A stretch of 33,159 nt of DNA, taken from the NCBI GenBank assembly GCA_019648995.1, contig BLXT01005777.1, positions 1,543,275 to 1,576,433 of the forward strand, in the 5' to 3' direction. The position numbers and the translations under genes were made by a program. Source of the DNA: Plakobranchus ocellatus (taxonomy: Eukaryota > Mollusca > Gastropoda > Plakobranchidae). Shown here one piece after another: positions 24,101-32,259 of this stretch; position 1 is the stretch's first letter; every line of letters begins with the position of its first letter. The notes under the pieces were generated by a model, which did not search any database, was not told the origin of the DNA, and saw nothing but the letters and a program-made list of their open reading frames with translations.

Positions 24101-26256
24101 TGTTCTTTCATTTGGTTGAAAAATTTTCTCCTGCTCAGTGCAAGCATGTCAACATTTGCGTCACATGACTTTGGAACACTGTTTGCCTGTGACTGCAGAC
24201 CTAGTCACTGGACTTTGCAGGGCTGGACTCAAGCAACTCCAGACCATTGCTATAACTGGAGCAACAGTGGAAACCAAAGCTCTGCAAACATTGCAAAGTA
24301 AGTTCTTTGCCACATTTGAATGTTACTTGTTTATTCAACTGCTTTGATTTCCTTGCCTCCTGCTTTTTACCTTTCAACCTCTTCTTTTATCTTACATCTT
24401 ATCCTGATCCCTTCTATTCACTCAAGATCCTACACAGTTTTCTTAACCTATTTATTCTGGTTCTCAAATTCTGTTCATTTTTTGTAAAATAGTTTTTCTT
24501 TTCCTTTTTTTTTTTTTTAAGATTTTCATTTCTTTTTTTTTTTGTGATAGACATCTGAAGCATTCTGTACATGCCGGAATGTTTTTTCTGTGACAAAAAT
24601 AAAAATTAGTTCCTATTACTTGAGGAAGAAATTATATCTTTTTACAAGATATGGCACATTGATTTGATGTAGTGCTTATTTTCAAGGATAATTTTTTTTT
24701 TTTTGACTGAAATGATACATGTTTAGTGAACATATCACAATCATCATGAGTATATTTAGCTTTTTATGCTTGGTGCTGTAATTATCATTTTCTTTTTTTT
24801 TAGTCCCGAAGAAGTCTACAGCCACATTGTTTCAATAGACACAATATGGTGTTACCACTTGCTTAATAGTTTAAGTTGATTGTCAAGATTTGTCATTAAA
24901 TTTCTTTTAAACTAAAAAAAACAAATCCAGCAAAAGCAATATTATCAAGGTAATGTGATTCTACAAGTTAAATTGATATCCATGTTTTTTTGTTAACTAT
25001 AGGCAACTGCCGTCAACTGAAAAAAATCAACATTAAACTAAGACCTGACGATTTTATTGATGATCTTACCAACAAGAAGGAAAAGGAGAAGTACAAAAAG
25101 ATGGTGAAAAATTTAGAGGTTAGTAATTTGCAAAGGTATACTTATTGTAAAATTGAATTGTGAAATAAGTTTAAAAATCATTTGTGAGATGAAACATCTT
25201 AATGTTGAAGCTTCAAATATGATTGCTGCTTAATTTAAAAAAAAAAAAAAAGAACAAAACAAACAAAAAACTAAAACAGACTAGATGGATCTTAGAGAAG
25301 CCTTTAAAAATGCCTATAATTTGACATGGTACAAAGTATATAATGAATTGGCTAGAAATCAGTTGTGGAGAGTTGGATTTTGTATAAGACACTCACGGGA
25401 AAAAGATTATAAAGGTCTTTTTTGTTAACTTCTTTCAAATGCTTGTTTAAAAAAAAAAAATTTTTTTAAATACAAAATCAAGGTACTAAGTTTTAAATGT
25501 TTAAAATATAGCTCAAGACATTTATGTTACAATTAACCCAAAAAGTTTTGAAGGCGATTAAATTGACCAATATGTCCGATTTCCACATTTTTATGGTGTG
25601 AAAAAAAAGATATTTTCTTTTGAAATAAATACATTTGATCATAATGTAATATGCATAATGTGCTCTACTAATATTTGTATTGCTAAGTTATATAACTTAT
25701 GGATGAACTAGGACATGCAGAAGATGATAGGAACACACTAATATATAAGTTGTTACACGCAGAAGATGATAGGAAGACACTAACATATAAATTGTTACAT
25801 CAGTTAAGTCTGAAAATATTTTCTTCTTAGTTTTGTTGAAAATTTTTGACCTGTAAGTGGATTGAGTCATTTGGTAATTATTCAAGCACGTTATAAAGAA
25901 CTTATTTTATTGCACATGAAGATATAAATAACACTTTTGTTTTTTGGCTTATAGATGGATATGAATTTTTTAATCCACACACACACTCACACACACTATG
26001 GTATCTCTAAGTTTGTTGGACTATTTTACTCTATATCTCTGTTGGGCTATTACCAATTGATGACTCATTTTTCTGTAGGGGTAATACATTGTAAGGCACG
26101 TGGCTAGAGTGGACGATAGATACAATTAATTTTTGACTCAAGCATTGCTTTACAATTACAGATTTTTATGATTGTATGTTTTACTTATTTCAGGGTCTGA
26201 GGTCAAAAGCAGCCTTTGCCAAGATTCTTTACATCAATGCTGCATCTGTGGATTAG
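4219..26256 (+). CDS. FBXO41: FBXO41 orthologue, whole gene (15 visible coding exons, one probably lost in an N gap)
   Basis: F-box only protein 41, the predicted substrate receptor of an SCF E3 ubiquitin ligase. Seen: the exons join in consistent phase to 1,717 residues. They give a C2H2 zinc finger (residues 9-36: C11, C14, H29, H34), coiled-coil stretches (about 245-335 and 403-660), a long low-complexity polar region (about 676-1412), an F-box (about 1427-1470) and a C-terminal LRR-like domain ending in GLRSKAAFAKILYINAASVD. Known: vertebrate FBXO41 has the same order (zinc finger, coiled coil, F-box, LRR-like end), is about 875 residues long and is neuron-enriched. Its start (PYRCP-CG), F-box block and motifs such as the YCR-L...WALG-GC block and the final FSKIL-type motif match the translated exons well. 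Inferred: orthology and SCF function. Odd: the protein is about twice the vertebrate length, about 35 residues are missing at 20353-21458, and intron 3 holds a dead copy of exon 4. Codon phases agree at every junction, so the model is robust apart from the gap. Confidence 0.93.
5630..7019 (+). other. FBXO41: Intron 1
   Basis: 1,390 nt, AT-rich with many T and A tracts. It begins GTGAGC and ends TTTTTCATCAG. No coding segment, repeat family or structured RNA was recognised in it. Confidence 0.85.
7020..7237 (+). CDS. FBXO41: FBXO41 exon 2: coiled coil
   Basis: Encodes residues 471-543, beginning GETHELYHQADVGL and ending MLAANSDQ. It is rich in E, K, Q and L with heptad-like spacing, continuing the coiled coil of exon 1. 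The acceptor is TTCATCAG|GTGAAA (phase 1 in) and the donor GATCAA|GTAACA (phase 0 out). A poly-G tract lies about 20 nt into the following intron. Confidence 0.9.
7238..8368 (+). other. FBXO41: Intron 2
   Basis: 1,131 nt, AT-rich, with a G10 tract near 7261. A short stem-loop at 8225-8280 sits about 90 nt before the next exon. Nothing else was recognised. Confidence 0.85.
8225..8280. repeat. Intronic inverted repeat (hairpin)
   Basis: GGTGCTCCAATGGAA at 8225-8239 is matched in inverted form by TTCCATCAGAGCACC at 8266-8280 (13 of 15 positions). The loop is 26 nt and a few further pairs are possible inside it. It could be a remnant of a small inverted-repeat transposon, a structured intronic RNA or chance. 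Confidence 0.5.
8369..8595 (+). CDS. FBXO41: FBXO41 exon 3: coiled coil
   Basis: Encodes residues 544 to about 619, from LKTMKDALASNQ to REEKLKKAK. It is very rich in K, E, R and L and forms the central coiled coil. The acceptor GTTTTTCACAG is strong and the donor is CTAAAAG|GTAACC. Phase 0 in, phase 2 out. Confidence 0.92.
8596..9772 (+). other. FBXO41: Intron 3, containing a dead copy of exon 4
   Basis: 1,177 nt. The first 850 nt are AT-rich with T tracts and no recognised coding sequence. The last 320 nt are a tandem duplicate of exon 4 and its upstream intron (separate entries). A GC-richer patch near 9241-9315 is preceded by TATTTTTCAG, but it closes quickly in the frame the gene needs. 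Confidence 0.85.
9530..9679 (+). pseudogene. FBXO41: Dead copy of FBXO41 exon 4
   Basis: It follows TTTTCGTAG and reads in the exon-4 frame as EMERKTDF, then TAA at 9555-9557. A single T-to-A change relative to exon 4 (TTA in the live copy) makes the stop. The rest still reads ARMKLKGFISKLLERAEKAE. A GTAAAA donor-like site follows at 9680. Used from 9530 to 9679 it would be a 150-nt cassette, phase 2 in and 2 out, so it fits between exons 3 and 4 apart from its stop. It is therefore either a relic or a poison exon that triggers mRNA decay. Confidence 0.85.
9773..9941 (+). CDS. FBXO41: FBXO41 exon 4: end of coiled coil
   Basis: Encodes residues 619-675: EMERMTDFLKNTAEKE through ISKLLERAEKAESELRALQ to KSKHYK. 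The block F-ISKLLERAEKAE-L matches the conserved vertebrate block just after the coiled coil (FIEELLERADRAE-L). The acceptor is TTTTTTTTCCTCAG and the donor a near-consensus ACAAA|GTAAGA. Phase 2 in, 0 out. It is the intact member of a tandem exon pair. Confidence 0.93.
9942..11126 (+). other. FBXO41: Intron 4
   Basis: 1,185 nt of AT-rich sequence. The first 150 nt include an open but unspliced-looking stretch. No second gene, repeat family or extra exon was recognised. Confidence 0.8.
11127..11227 (+). CDS. FBXO41: FBXO41 exon 5
   Basis: Encodes about residues 676-709, KRTVGHEKLSAELARSEN to SRHD, polar and probably unstructured. The acceptor is TTTATCCACAG and the donor a consensus CATGA|GTAAGT. 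Phase 0 in, 2 out. I see no clear vertebrate match; the splice sites and phase agreement support it. Confidence 0.85.
11228..11765 (+). other. FBXO41: Intron 5
   Basis: 538 nt, AT-rich. Nothing recognised. Confidence 0.85.
11766..11824 (+). CDS. FBXO41: FBXO41 exon 6 (59 nt)
   Basis: A small exon encoding PEYDSGANLIATYPQESEP with split codons at both ends. The acceptor is GTCTTTTTACAG and the donor CCTG|GTGAGA. Phase 2 in, 1 out. Skipping it would shift the frame (59 nt is not a multiple of three), so it should be constitutive unless truncated isoforms are made. Confidence 0.83.
11825..12463 (+). other. FBXO41: Intron 6
   Basis: 639 nt with long T tracts near 11880-11935 and again near 12410. 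No coding sequence was recognised. The short open frame at 11976-12188 shows no family similarity that I can see. Confidence 0.85.
12464..14515 (+). CDS. FBXO41: FBXO41 exon 7: giant polar exon
   Basis: A 2,052-nt exon encoding about residues 729-1412. It is low-complexity, rich in S, E, D, K, N and Q and lacks a recognisable domain, so it is probably intrinsically disordered. A Ser/Glu cluster (SSEEMSSSEEEMSAQE, about 1324-1340) resembles casein kinase 2 target sequence. The end (HIYRKKPKKVGRSG...) is basic and precedes the F-box exon. The acceptor is TTTCTGATTCAG|GAACC and the donor GATG|GTGAGT. Phase 1 in and out. The corresponding vertebrate region is far shorter. Confidence 0.92.
14516..15707 (+). 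other. FBXO41: Intron 7
   Basis: 1,192 nt, AT-rich with T tracts, ending TTTTTCATTGTTTTAG. Nothing else recognised; the minus-strand open frames around 15375-15669 are low-complexity AT translations. Confidence 0.85.
15708..15901 (+). CDS. FBXO41: FBXO41 exon 8: F-box
   Basis: Encodes residues 1413-1477. The F-box, predicted to bind SKP1, runs from about 1427 to 1470: MRVALFHIFSYLETEELL, then VCKQWC and HPALWKRVLL. The IF-YL, VC--W and P-LW positions typical of F-boxes are all present, and the order matches the vertebrate FBXO41 F-box closely (KMRAALF-IF-YL). The family lacks the LP motif of classical F-boxes, as here. The acceptor is TTGTTTTAG and the donor ATCAAAG|GTAAAT. Phase 1 in, 0 out. 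Confidence 0.96.
15902..16703 (+). other. FBXO41: Intron 8
   Basis: 802 nt. A somewhat GC-richer patch at 16160-16360 has no recognisable coding match on either strand. The rest is AT-rich. Confidence 0.85.
16704..16758 (+). CDS. FBXO41: FBXO41 exon 9 (55 nt)
   Basis: Encodes FLFTLSEWCTKTEYLSLK, which aligns with the vertebrate segment just after the F-box (FLAML-QWCT...L-L). The acceptor is ACATTTTTGCAG. The donor CAAAG|GTTTGT is weaker than the others. Phase 0 in, 1 out. Confidence 0.9.
16759..20291 (+). other. FBXO41: Intron 9, the longest (3.5 kb)
   Basis: 3,533 nt, extremely AT-rich with many T tracts. It holds one imperfect 90-bp tandem repeat (18031-18210). The open frames at 16698-17463 and 20055-20297 are low-complexity translations apart from the exon parts they include. 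No transposon or second gene was recognised. Confidence 0.8.
18031..18210. repeat. Imperfect 90-bp tandem duplication
   Basis: Two adjacent units each end in AGTCTCCACGA (18109-18119 and 18199-18209). They share an A-rich core (ACA..AAAAAAACA.TTTA.CCAAAT). The copies are diverged. Confidence 0.55.
20292..20352 (+). CDS. FBXO41: FBXO41 exon 10 (61 nt)
   Basis: Encodes LRGRGKRAEEDEEEYKAAI with split codons at both ends. It corresponds to the basic/acidic linker of vertebrate FBXO41 (RGKK..KEEY). The acceptor is CATTTCAAG and the donor a consensus ATCAG|GTAAGA. Phase 1 in, 2 out. Confidence 0.88.
20607..20903. other. Assembly gap (297 N)
   Basis: A run of unknown bases. Open frames called across it have no meaning. 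It is flanked by simple repeats, a common cause of such gaps. Confidence 0.99.
21062..21162. repeat. ATT trinucleotide microsatellite
   Basis: About 100 bp of ATT units, interrupted only by two G substitutions near its 5' end. The poly-Ile and poly-Asn frames it creates are artefacts of the repeat. Confidence 0.97.
21459..21608 (+). CDS. FBXO41: FBXO41 exon 11: LRR-like region
   Basis: Encodes CIWLVSGYCRLLTKLTYN through MWALGGGCPGITSL to QPLHP. It matches the vertebrate segment (LWLAS-YCR-L..TY, then WALGAGC..I.SL...PLHPC) almost residue for residue, and ends in the split Cys codon. The acceptor is GAAACATCCAG and the donor CCATG|GTATGT. Phase 2 in and out. Confidence 0.94.
21609..22657 (+). 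other. FBXO41: Intron 11 of the visible set
   Basis: 1,049 nt, AT-rich. No repeat family, exon or structured element was recognised. Confidence 0.85.
22658..22776 (+). CDS. FBXO41: FBXO41 exon 12: LRR-like region
   Basis: Completes Cys, then SKTNAMNNKCLLMISQFYRD, then LQEIGMGG and FDVGGLMPL. It aligns with the vertebrate segment (FSNRCLQMIG...LRALGVGG...GLASL). The acceptor is GATTATTTTCAG and the donor TTTAG|GTAAAA. Phase 2 in, 1 out. Confidence 0.93.
22777..24138 (+). other. FBXO41: Intron 12, with an exon-like segment
   Basis: 1,362 nt. An exon-like segment lies at 22875-22949 (separate entry). From about 22990 to 23560 the sequence is less T-tract-rich than other introns and may be an old unclassified repeat. 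It includes a TCTAG-rich motif near 23465-23490 resembling motifs near 1437. Confidence 0.75.
22875..22949 (+). other. Exon-like segment in intron 12, not part of the main reading frame
   Basis: A 75-nt segment, GC-richer than its surroundings, lies between CGCCCTAAACAG and a consensus donor CCA|GTGAGT. Only one frame is open (phase 2 in and out): YLDLIGTCHKELNAVLDLVE... Joined to exon 12 (phase 1) it would read DTLI and then stop. It could be a poison exon, a relic of something inserted, or chance. Vertebrate FBXO41 has no residues at this place. Confidence 0.35.
24139..24297 (+). CDS. FBXO41: FBXO41 exon 13: LRR-like region
   Basis: Encodes VQACQHLRHMTLEHCLPVT, then LVTGLCRAGLKQLQTIAITG and TVETKALQTLQ. 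It aligns with the vertebrate LRR-like repeat (LQVLELDH...EVCREGLKGLEML.LT.TPVTPKAL). The acceptor is TCTCCTGCTCAG and the donor GCAAA|GTAAGT. Phase 1 in and out. Confidence 0.94.
24298..25002 (+). other. FBXO41: Intron 13
   Basis: 705 nt, pyrimidine-rich at its 5' half and AT-rich after. Nothing recognised. Confidence 0.85.
25003..25118 (+). CDS. FBXO41: FBXO41 exon 14
   Basis: Encodes NCRQLKKINIKLRPDDF followed by a lysine-rich helix (LTNKKEKEKYKKMVKNLE). It matches the vertebrate CRNLKSI segment and the helix after it. The acceptor is TTGTTAACTATAG and the donor TTAGAG|GTTAGT. Phase 1 in, 0 out. Confidence 0.92.
25119..26193 (+). other. FBXO41: Intron 14
   Basis: 1,075 nt, AT-rich, with a two-copy 42-bp tandem repeat at 25717-25800 and a short CA repeat near 25978-25996. 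Nothing else recognised. Confidence 0.85.
25717..25800. repeat. Two-copy 42-bp tandem repeat
   Basis: The units at 25717-25758 and 25759-25800 both begin GCAGAAGATGATAGGAA and differ at about five positions. Confidence 0.85.
26194..26256 (+). CDS. FBXO41: FBXO41 exon 15: C-terminus and stop
   Basis: Encodes GLRSKAAFAKILYINAASVD and the TAG stop at 26254-26256. It matches the vertebrate C-terminal block (ALRRRPGFSKILHIKVEG). The acceptor is TTTACTTATTTCAG, phase 0 in. Confidence 0.94.
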   Translation, partial: GLRSKAAFAKILYINAASVD

Positions 26257-29200
26257 ACATAGTTATCATAACAGCCAGTTTTTTTTTTTTAAGTTTTTTC
26301 ACCCTTCACGAGGAAAGAAGTCTAAAATTAACAAGATGGAGAATGAAATAGGCTAAGAGTAGGAAAATGTATGTGATAATTTCTTAAGGTGCAGAATGAA
26401 AAAAATAAAATGCACAAGAATAGTTATGATTTGAAATTTGTATTTTTTAAAATGTCTTTACACAGTTTTGAAACTAAAAAGCAATTATGTCAAAAGGTGC
26501 TATTTGTAGACAGGAACATGGGCATATGTACATTTCTGAGAATCAATGATTTTCAGTAAGAGAAAAAAGGTAATGTTATTTGTAATTGTTTTTAGATATT
26601 CAAACAACACATAAATTTTAATCAAATGTTAAGCGTGAAAAGTCAAACAAAAAGGACATGGAAAAAGAAGGGATGATTATTTAACATTTGGACTAATTGT
26701 TCAGCTTTTTTTTTTTATTATTGTATGCCTCGAAGGTGATTCCTTCTGACACATTGAAAAATCTTATTATAAAAGTTCAAATGGAAATTTTTCTTTTATG
26801 TCTCTTGTAGTAAAATATTTTCACATGCTTCAATAATTATATTAAAATGTTCTTGTATTAGCAATTTATCAGAAAAATATGATATATCATAATGCCTTCA
26901 CTATATTTTAGCCCTTTATACTCAGATATTTTACAGAGTCATAATATTCTATTTCAGAGTCGTTTTTCATCTGAATATTTATTAATCTAAAAATCACATG
27001 CAATCAAGTCTGTAGTCATTTTATTCCAAATATTTTTTTCTTCTCCTTATTGTAGGTTTTTAGTCAATTGAAAGGCATGACAAATGTAAGGTTACTTCTT
27101 GTTGAAATCGGCCAAGTCTTATAACTCTAAACACTTCGTTTTCAAAAGCCTGTGTAAGAACTTTCTAACGCTGAAAGCTCAAATCAGTTTGAATTTATTG
27201 TGCGTTATGATATTGGCATTTTCAACATTCTGCAAAATAGTCTGTTAGAGCAAAAAATCAACTCTAAAAATGCATTTTTATGATGGTCTCAAAAATGTAG
27301 AAAAAAATTGCAACTTCTAGCCTCAAATACTAATAAAAACAGCTCAGTATAAGTTACTTACGTTGTCATACCTTTTTTGGTGATAAAGATCTTGTAGGAA
27401 TTGGTTTTCAAAAAAAAAAAAAGAACAAATTCTTTGATATTTGAAATTTTGCTCACAGAAAGCAAATAAGCTTCAAAGGGAATCTCAATTAAATTTCAAA
27501 GTTTTTAATGCATGAATTGTGCCATATAGTTGACTCCTTTCATTATGACCTTTGGCCACAATTTGGGGTAAATGTGTCATGGATTTTGCCTCCTTCTTCA
27601 TTGTGTACTTTTATACTCCTTGCCTCTATATTCAAAGAAAGATTATATATTTTTAAACTTTTGTACTGATAACAAATCTAGTAATGTTTTTAACCTTTGC
27701 AATCTGTATTTTTTTCTTAATTTCACCCTGATTATATGGTTGGATCTTTTTAATTGAATAAAAAAAAAAAGTGTTCAATGTGACTCTTATAGGCTTTATA
27801 GGAGAAATCATTTGGAAGTGTATTTGTCTTATGGCTATCACAATATGTGAGAAAGAAAATGCTTCTAGGTTTAAATACTAAAACATATATAGTTATTAAA
27901 ACAACTGTCGTTGTAAATTAAACTTTTGGAGTTATGACCTCTTTGAATATTGCTTTACAAAAAGTTTACACTAGTGGCAGTTTTAGCTCAGTTATTTAAG
28001 AGATGCTAATGTCCAAATCTAAGAGTTAATTTTAGTTCTTTTTTTCTTGATCTGATCTTTCAAATGAATTTAAAAAATTAAACGACCTTTTTTGAATCAT
28101 TAGACTTTTTGATTGAATCTATTTTAATGGTTTTATGCATTTTTTTTAATCATACACAGTCTACAAATTACTGTTTGCACCTTTTATAACTAATCTTACT
28201 TTTATTGCTGTAAGAATTAATCAGAAATTTTCTTTCCAATGTATATCTAAGGGTCCAGCTTTTTTAAAAATCATTCTTTGCAAAGTCAAACATTGAACGA
28301 TGATTCAAGTATAGTTTTTGTTAACAAGAATAAAAGATGCCATCTGAGACTTTCAGTGGAGATGAACCATTCTCTGGTCTGATTTTTTTCCTTCTTATTT
28401 TTATCATTATTAAATGATCCAATGTTAACATGAATGCATACATTGTTATGATACTGGGTGTTCTTAAAATACGTTTTCCTCAATGTTTGCAAGTAAAAAT
28501 AGGCTTTTGTTTCATTTCTAATCACCAGTAGTTGAAAATTTAGAAAGCTTTTTTAAAACCTGTGAAAAGACAGAGTGAGAAAGTCTAGGTTCAGGAACTT
28601 ATAGGAGACTTTTCTATTGCATGCAGCCATTCCATTCCTCATTAAGAGTAAGAGCTCACTGTATCCTATCTATCCTCTCAGAGATGATAAAGATAAACCT
28701 TGGTTGAGATTAACTGATCTGTTTGGTTTCAAGGGGTTTATCGTGAGAAGATGCCACTGTAGCTTGATTTGAGCAGACTTCACAGTGGTCAGGTTTTCTT
28801 GCCATAATCATGACTTTTTTTTATTATAATTTATATAAATATATATATATAATTATATCTTTATATATCTTTTTTTTCTTTTTTCTTACAATTTTTAAAA
28901 TGGAAACAATGAAAGTAAATTCAAAGAGAAAAGAAATAAGTAAAATCTTCATGGGTTATAGCTTGCATATACCTTATAGTAACTTATGAATTGAAAATTT
29001 TAAATTCTTTATTTTACATTCAAATAAGCACTTGATGTTTATGTATCAATTTCAAGCTATTTTGGAAATTTTACAAAGTAAATGAGGGTTAGCCACTGTA
29101 AAGGCTCACATTTTTTCATGTGGATCTGTATTCAGGTTTGAGGTAATTCACCTTTATAATGATTCAGTAACAATACCTTTTTCATTGCCTTTGGGTAACT

Positions 29201-30509
29201 GGTATTTTATATTTCGGATTTTCTTCTTGCACATCAATTTTATAATTTTTTCTTTTAACATTCAGCATATTAAAAAAGCAATATTTGCACAAGGTCATGG
29301 TACTTTTTATATTGATCATATGTATACAATTTATTCTTGTTAAGATAATCAAGTCATTGCCATTGAGCCTTTAACCCTATATTATAGCTCAAATCTGATC
29401 TGCTGTTAATTAAAACATGTTTTTTTCTTTTCATTAACTTTGTCATAAATGATTTAGATGTTGCATATCATTTTGAAAAAAAACAAACCAAATTAAAAAA
29501 TAATTTTTGTCAAGTTTAAAAAGGAAGGCTTAAATTCTTGATAATTTAACTTAGCTCTCTCTAATTGAGAAGATTGCAGAGACAGGAAGAATTATAAGAA
29601 AATACTAATAATTTTAAATCTGTTTTCCTTAGAAATGTGGTACAGGTAAAATTTTGCTGTTATATTATCACTTTTTTTGCACTCAATCACCAAACCTTAG
29701 CATTGCAGTCACTGATATTTTTTATCTTCAAACTCACAAATTTATGCATTACTCAACATTTTTATTGGTAAAGAGATATTCATGCAAGGGGTTAACTTTC
29801 ATGAAGTATGGAGTAAAAATAAGAGAAATAGACGTAAATTTAGATAAAATAACAAAAGAGAGTTAAGACCACTCAGATAGATTGTTAAACTGGCCACTTT
29901 CATATCAGAGACAGAAGTCTTTGCCATGTAGTTCTGAATTATGAACATCATGTTGAGAAGTAAATATCTGGTTTATAGCTTAAGCTGTTGTTTTTCAATT
30001 ACAAAATACTAAATGTGCATCCTTTTATTTCCAACACATCTATTAAAGAGCATTTTCATGAGTTAATTCAAGCCCTTAAGTTCTGAAGCAAAATATGTGA
30101 ACCATTGCTGTCATCAAAGGACATTATAGTACCGGTATTAATATTGCAACAGATCTAAGACCAGTCTAAGTTCTTTCAGACTTTATAATTAAAGGATGTG
30201 ATGAAATTTCTTGATTTTTTGTTGTGTGCGTGATATACATGTATTATGAAACTTGAGTTCTTAACCATTTTATGTTACTATCCTTTTATTTCTTAAAATT
30301 ATTATTCTTGTAACTGTACAAGTCAAAGAAATTAACTAATAAATAAGAATGAGAATTTATAAATAAATTTCTACTCTTTTTTTACTTTCAAGTTCTTTAC
30401 CTTAAATTTTACACATTGCATTGTCAGAAAATTTCGTCTCAATGTGGTTGGGCAAATTATGATAAGTATTGTTAGAATATTGTGGCATTGAGAAAAAACG
30501 GTGCATTTC
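26257..30509 (+). other. FBXO41: 3' flank of FBXO41, possibly a long 3' UTR
   Basis: About 4.2 kb of very AT-rich DNA without recognisable coding sequence on either strand. Candidate poly(A) signals include AATAAA at 26404-26409 and 27757-27762, and sequence alone cannot choose. Part of this may be 3' UTR, since neuronal transcripts often have long ones. An alternating TA stretch lies near 28830-28870. Confidence 0.6.
26404..26409 (+). terminator. FBXO41: First candidate poly(A) signal
   Basis: AATAAA about 150 nt after the stop codon. In such AT-rich DNA the hexamer occurs often by chance, and later copies such as 27757-27762 are equally possible. Confidence 0.3.
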
Positions 30510-31225
30510 AATCTGACCTAGACCACTGTGCAATATTATATGACTGCTGTTTTTAGCTGAAGGCTAGCGACATCTCATTCTTCATTAATCTCAGATCTCA
30601 CCTTTATGCAATAATGATGAGTGAGATCTCATCCTTCCGTAATGAACAATCTGAGGTAATTCTGCATCCTGGTTTTAGCTGAGGGTGAGATCTCATTGCT
30701 CATTAGCCTTAGATTTGACTTATGTGCAATATCAGGCGACCCATGGTTTTGACTGGGAGTGAGATCTCATACATTACTAACCTCAGATCTGATCCCTGTG
30801 CAATATTTAGTGACTATAGCTTTTAGTTCAGAGTGAGATCTTGTTAGCCTTTGAGCGGACCTCTGTGCAATATTAGGTGACTACAGATTTTAGCTGAGAG
30901 TGAGATCTTATTAATCTCAGATCTGACCTCTGTGCAATAATACTAAGCGACCATAGCTTTTAGTTTTGAGTGAGATCTTATTAGCCTCAGATCTGACCTC
31001 TGTGCAATAACACTATTAATAAGCAACCATAGCTTTTAGTTTAGCCTCAGATCGACCTCTGTGCAATTTTAGGCAACTACAGGTTTTAGCTGAGGGTGAG
31101 ATCTTATTAGCCTCAGATCTGATCTCTGCACAATGTATGGTGACTACCGTTTTAAGCTGAGAGTGAGATCTCATACATCATTAGCGTCAGATCTGACTAT
31201 TGGTTTATAATAAGTGACTACTGTT
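30510..31225. repeat. Diverged minisatellite, about 10 units of 60-80 bp
   Basis: The repeated order is GTGCAATA, a GTGACTAC-like segment, TTTTAGCTGAGAGTGAGATCT, ATTAGCCTCAGATCTGACC, then CTGTGCAAT again. GTGCAAT-like anchors recur near 30529, 30606, 30734, 30799, 30862, 30933, 31002, 31060, 31130 and 31200. Most units carry two short palindromes, GAGATCTC and CAGATCTG. Units vary in length by small deletions. Confidence 0.88.
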
Positions 31226-31305
31226 TACCTTGGAAGATTGAGATGTTGCTTCAGCATTATAGATGTACTTGGTTGTTCGTCCTACATTTATTTATTCCAA
31301 ACCCC

Positions 31306-31395
31306 TATGTTTACATTTACCTTCGGTATGTATATCAAATAAACTCACGACTTATTTACATTTATCTTTGGTATTTATATCAAATAAACTCACGG
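31306..31395. repeat. Two-copy 45-bp tandem repeat
   Basis: TATATCAAATAAACTCACG recurs exactly 45 bp apart, preceded in both copies by TTACATTTA and CTT.GGTAT. The open frame across it shows a 15-residue period for that reason only. Confidence 0.85.
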
Positions 31396-32259
31396 CGGAA
31401 AAGAAGAACATTTTTTTTTTTGTTCCTGTCAATGTCATTGTGATAATTAAATTGTGATGTCCGTTATTGTGGGGTTTTCTTTGAAGGAAGATTTCAAGAT
31501 TTTAACTTGCTAAATTTATTGATAATACAATAAAGGTTGACGGTATATGTGGAATAAATCAAAACTAATTCCTGTTGTCTCTTTTTTTTTTAAATGCACT
31601 TGTTCAGAAAAATATTCAAGCCTATAAATTTCAACTCAGTCGTGGACGAAACATGAATTGAATTCCCGTACCTGATTTATTGTAAATTAATTTTCATGAC
31701 AAAGCTTAACACAATTTACGTACATGTACTCACTTACTAAGGTGCTTAACTGCGACTGTTCAGAAAAAGAAAAATTCCATTTCCTACGATCTTATGCAGG
31801 TGATCGAATATTTCAGATCTTCTTTCATTTCTAGTGGCTTAGCTTAACTGAAGTCCAGACAAAACCTCAGATAGGGTGCACCGAGTGTTGTACTAATGGA
31901 TTTGTAGTACATGTATATAAATTGTGAGAAACTGAACAACTATGAATATGATGAAGGGTGAAATAAGACGGGGAAAAAAACCCCACATACACAATTTTAA
32001 AATTGCATTTTGTGACTCTGAAGATAAAGAAAAAACTCGAAGCAAAAGCCCAGCTCTGAGAATTGGCTTTATCATGAGGGGTACGGCATTAAAATTAATT
32101 TAACCATTTCTTAAAAGGGTTAATTTAATAGTTACACACATACACATAGATAAATATTTATGTATGTGCGCGATAACGAAAAGTTCTTTGTTGTGAATTA
32201 ATCGAAGAAGAAAGATTTTAAAATAAAATATCGAAGAAAATAAAGTGATCCTCTTTAAT
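31396..32259. other. Intergenic DNA
   Basis: AT-rich, no coding sequence or repeat family recognised. Confidence 0.7.
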
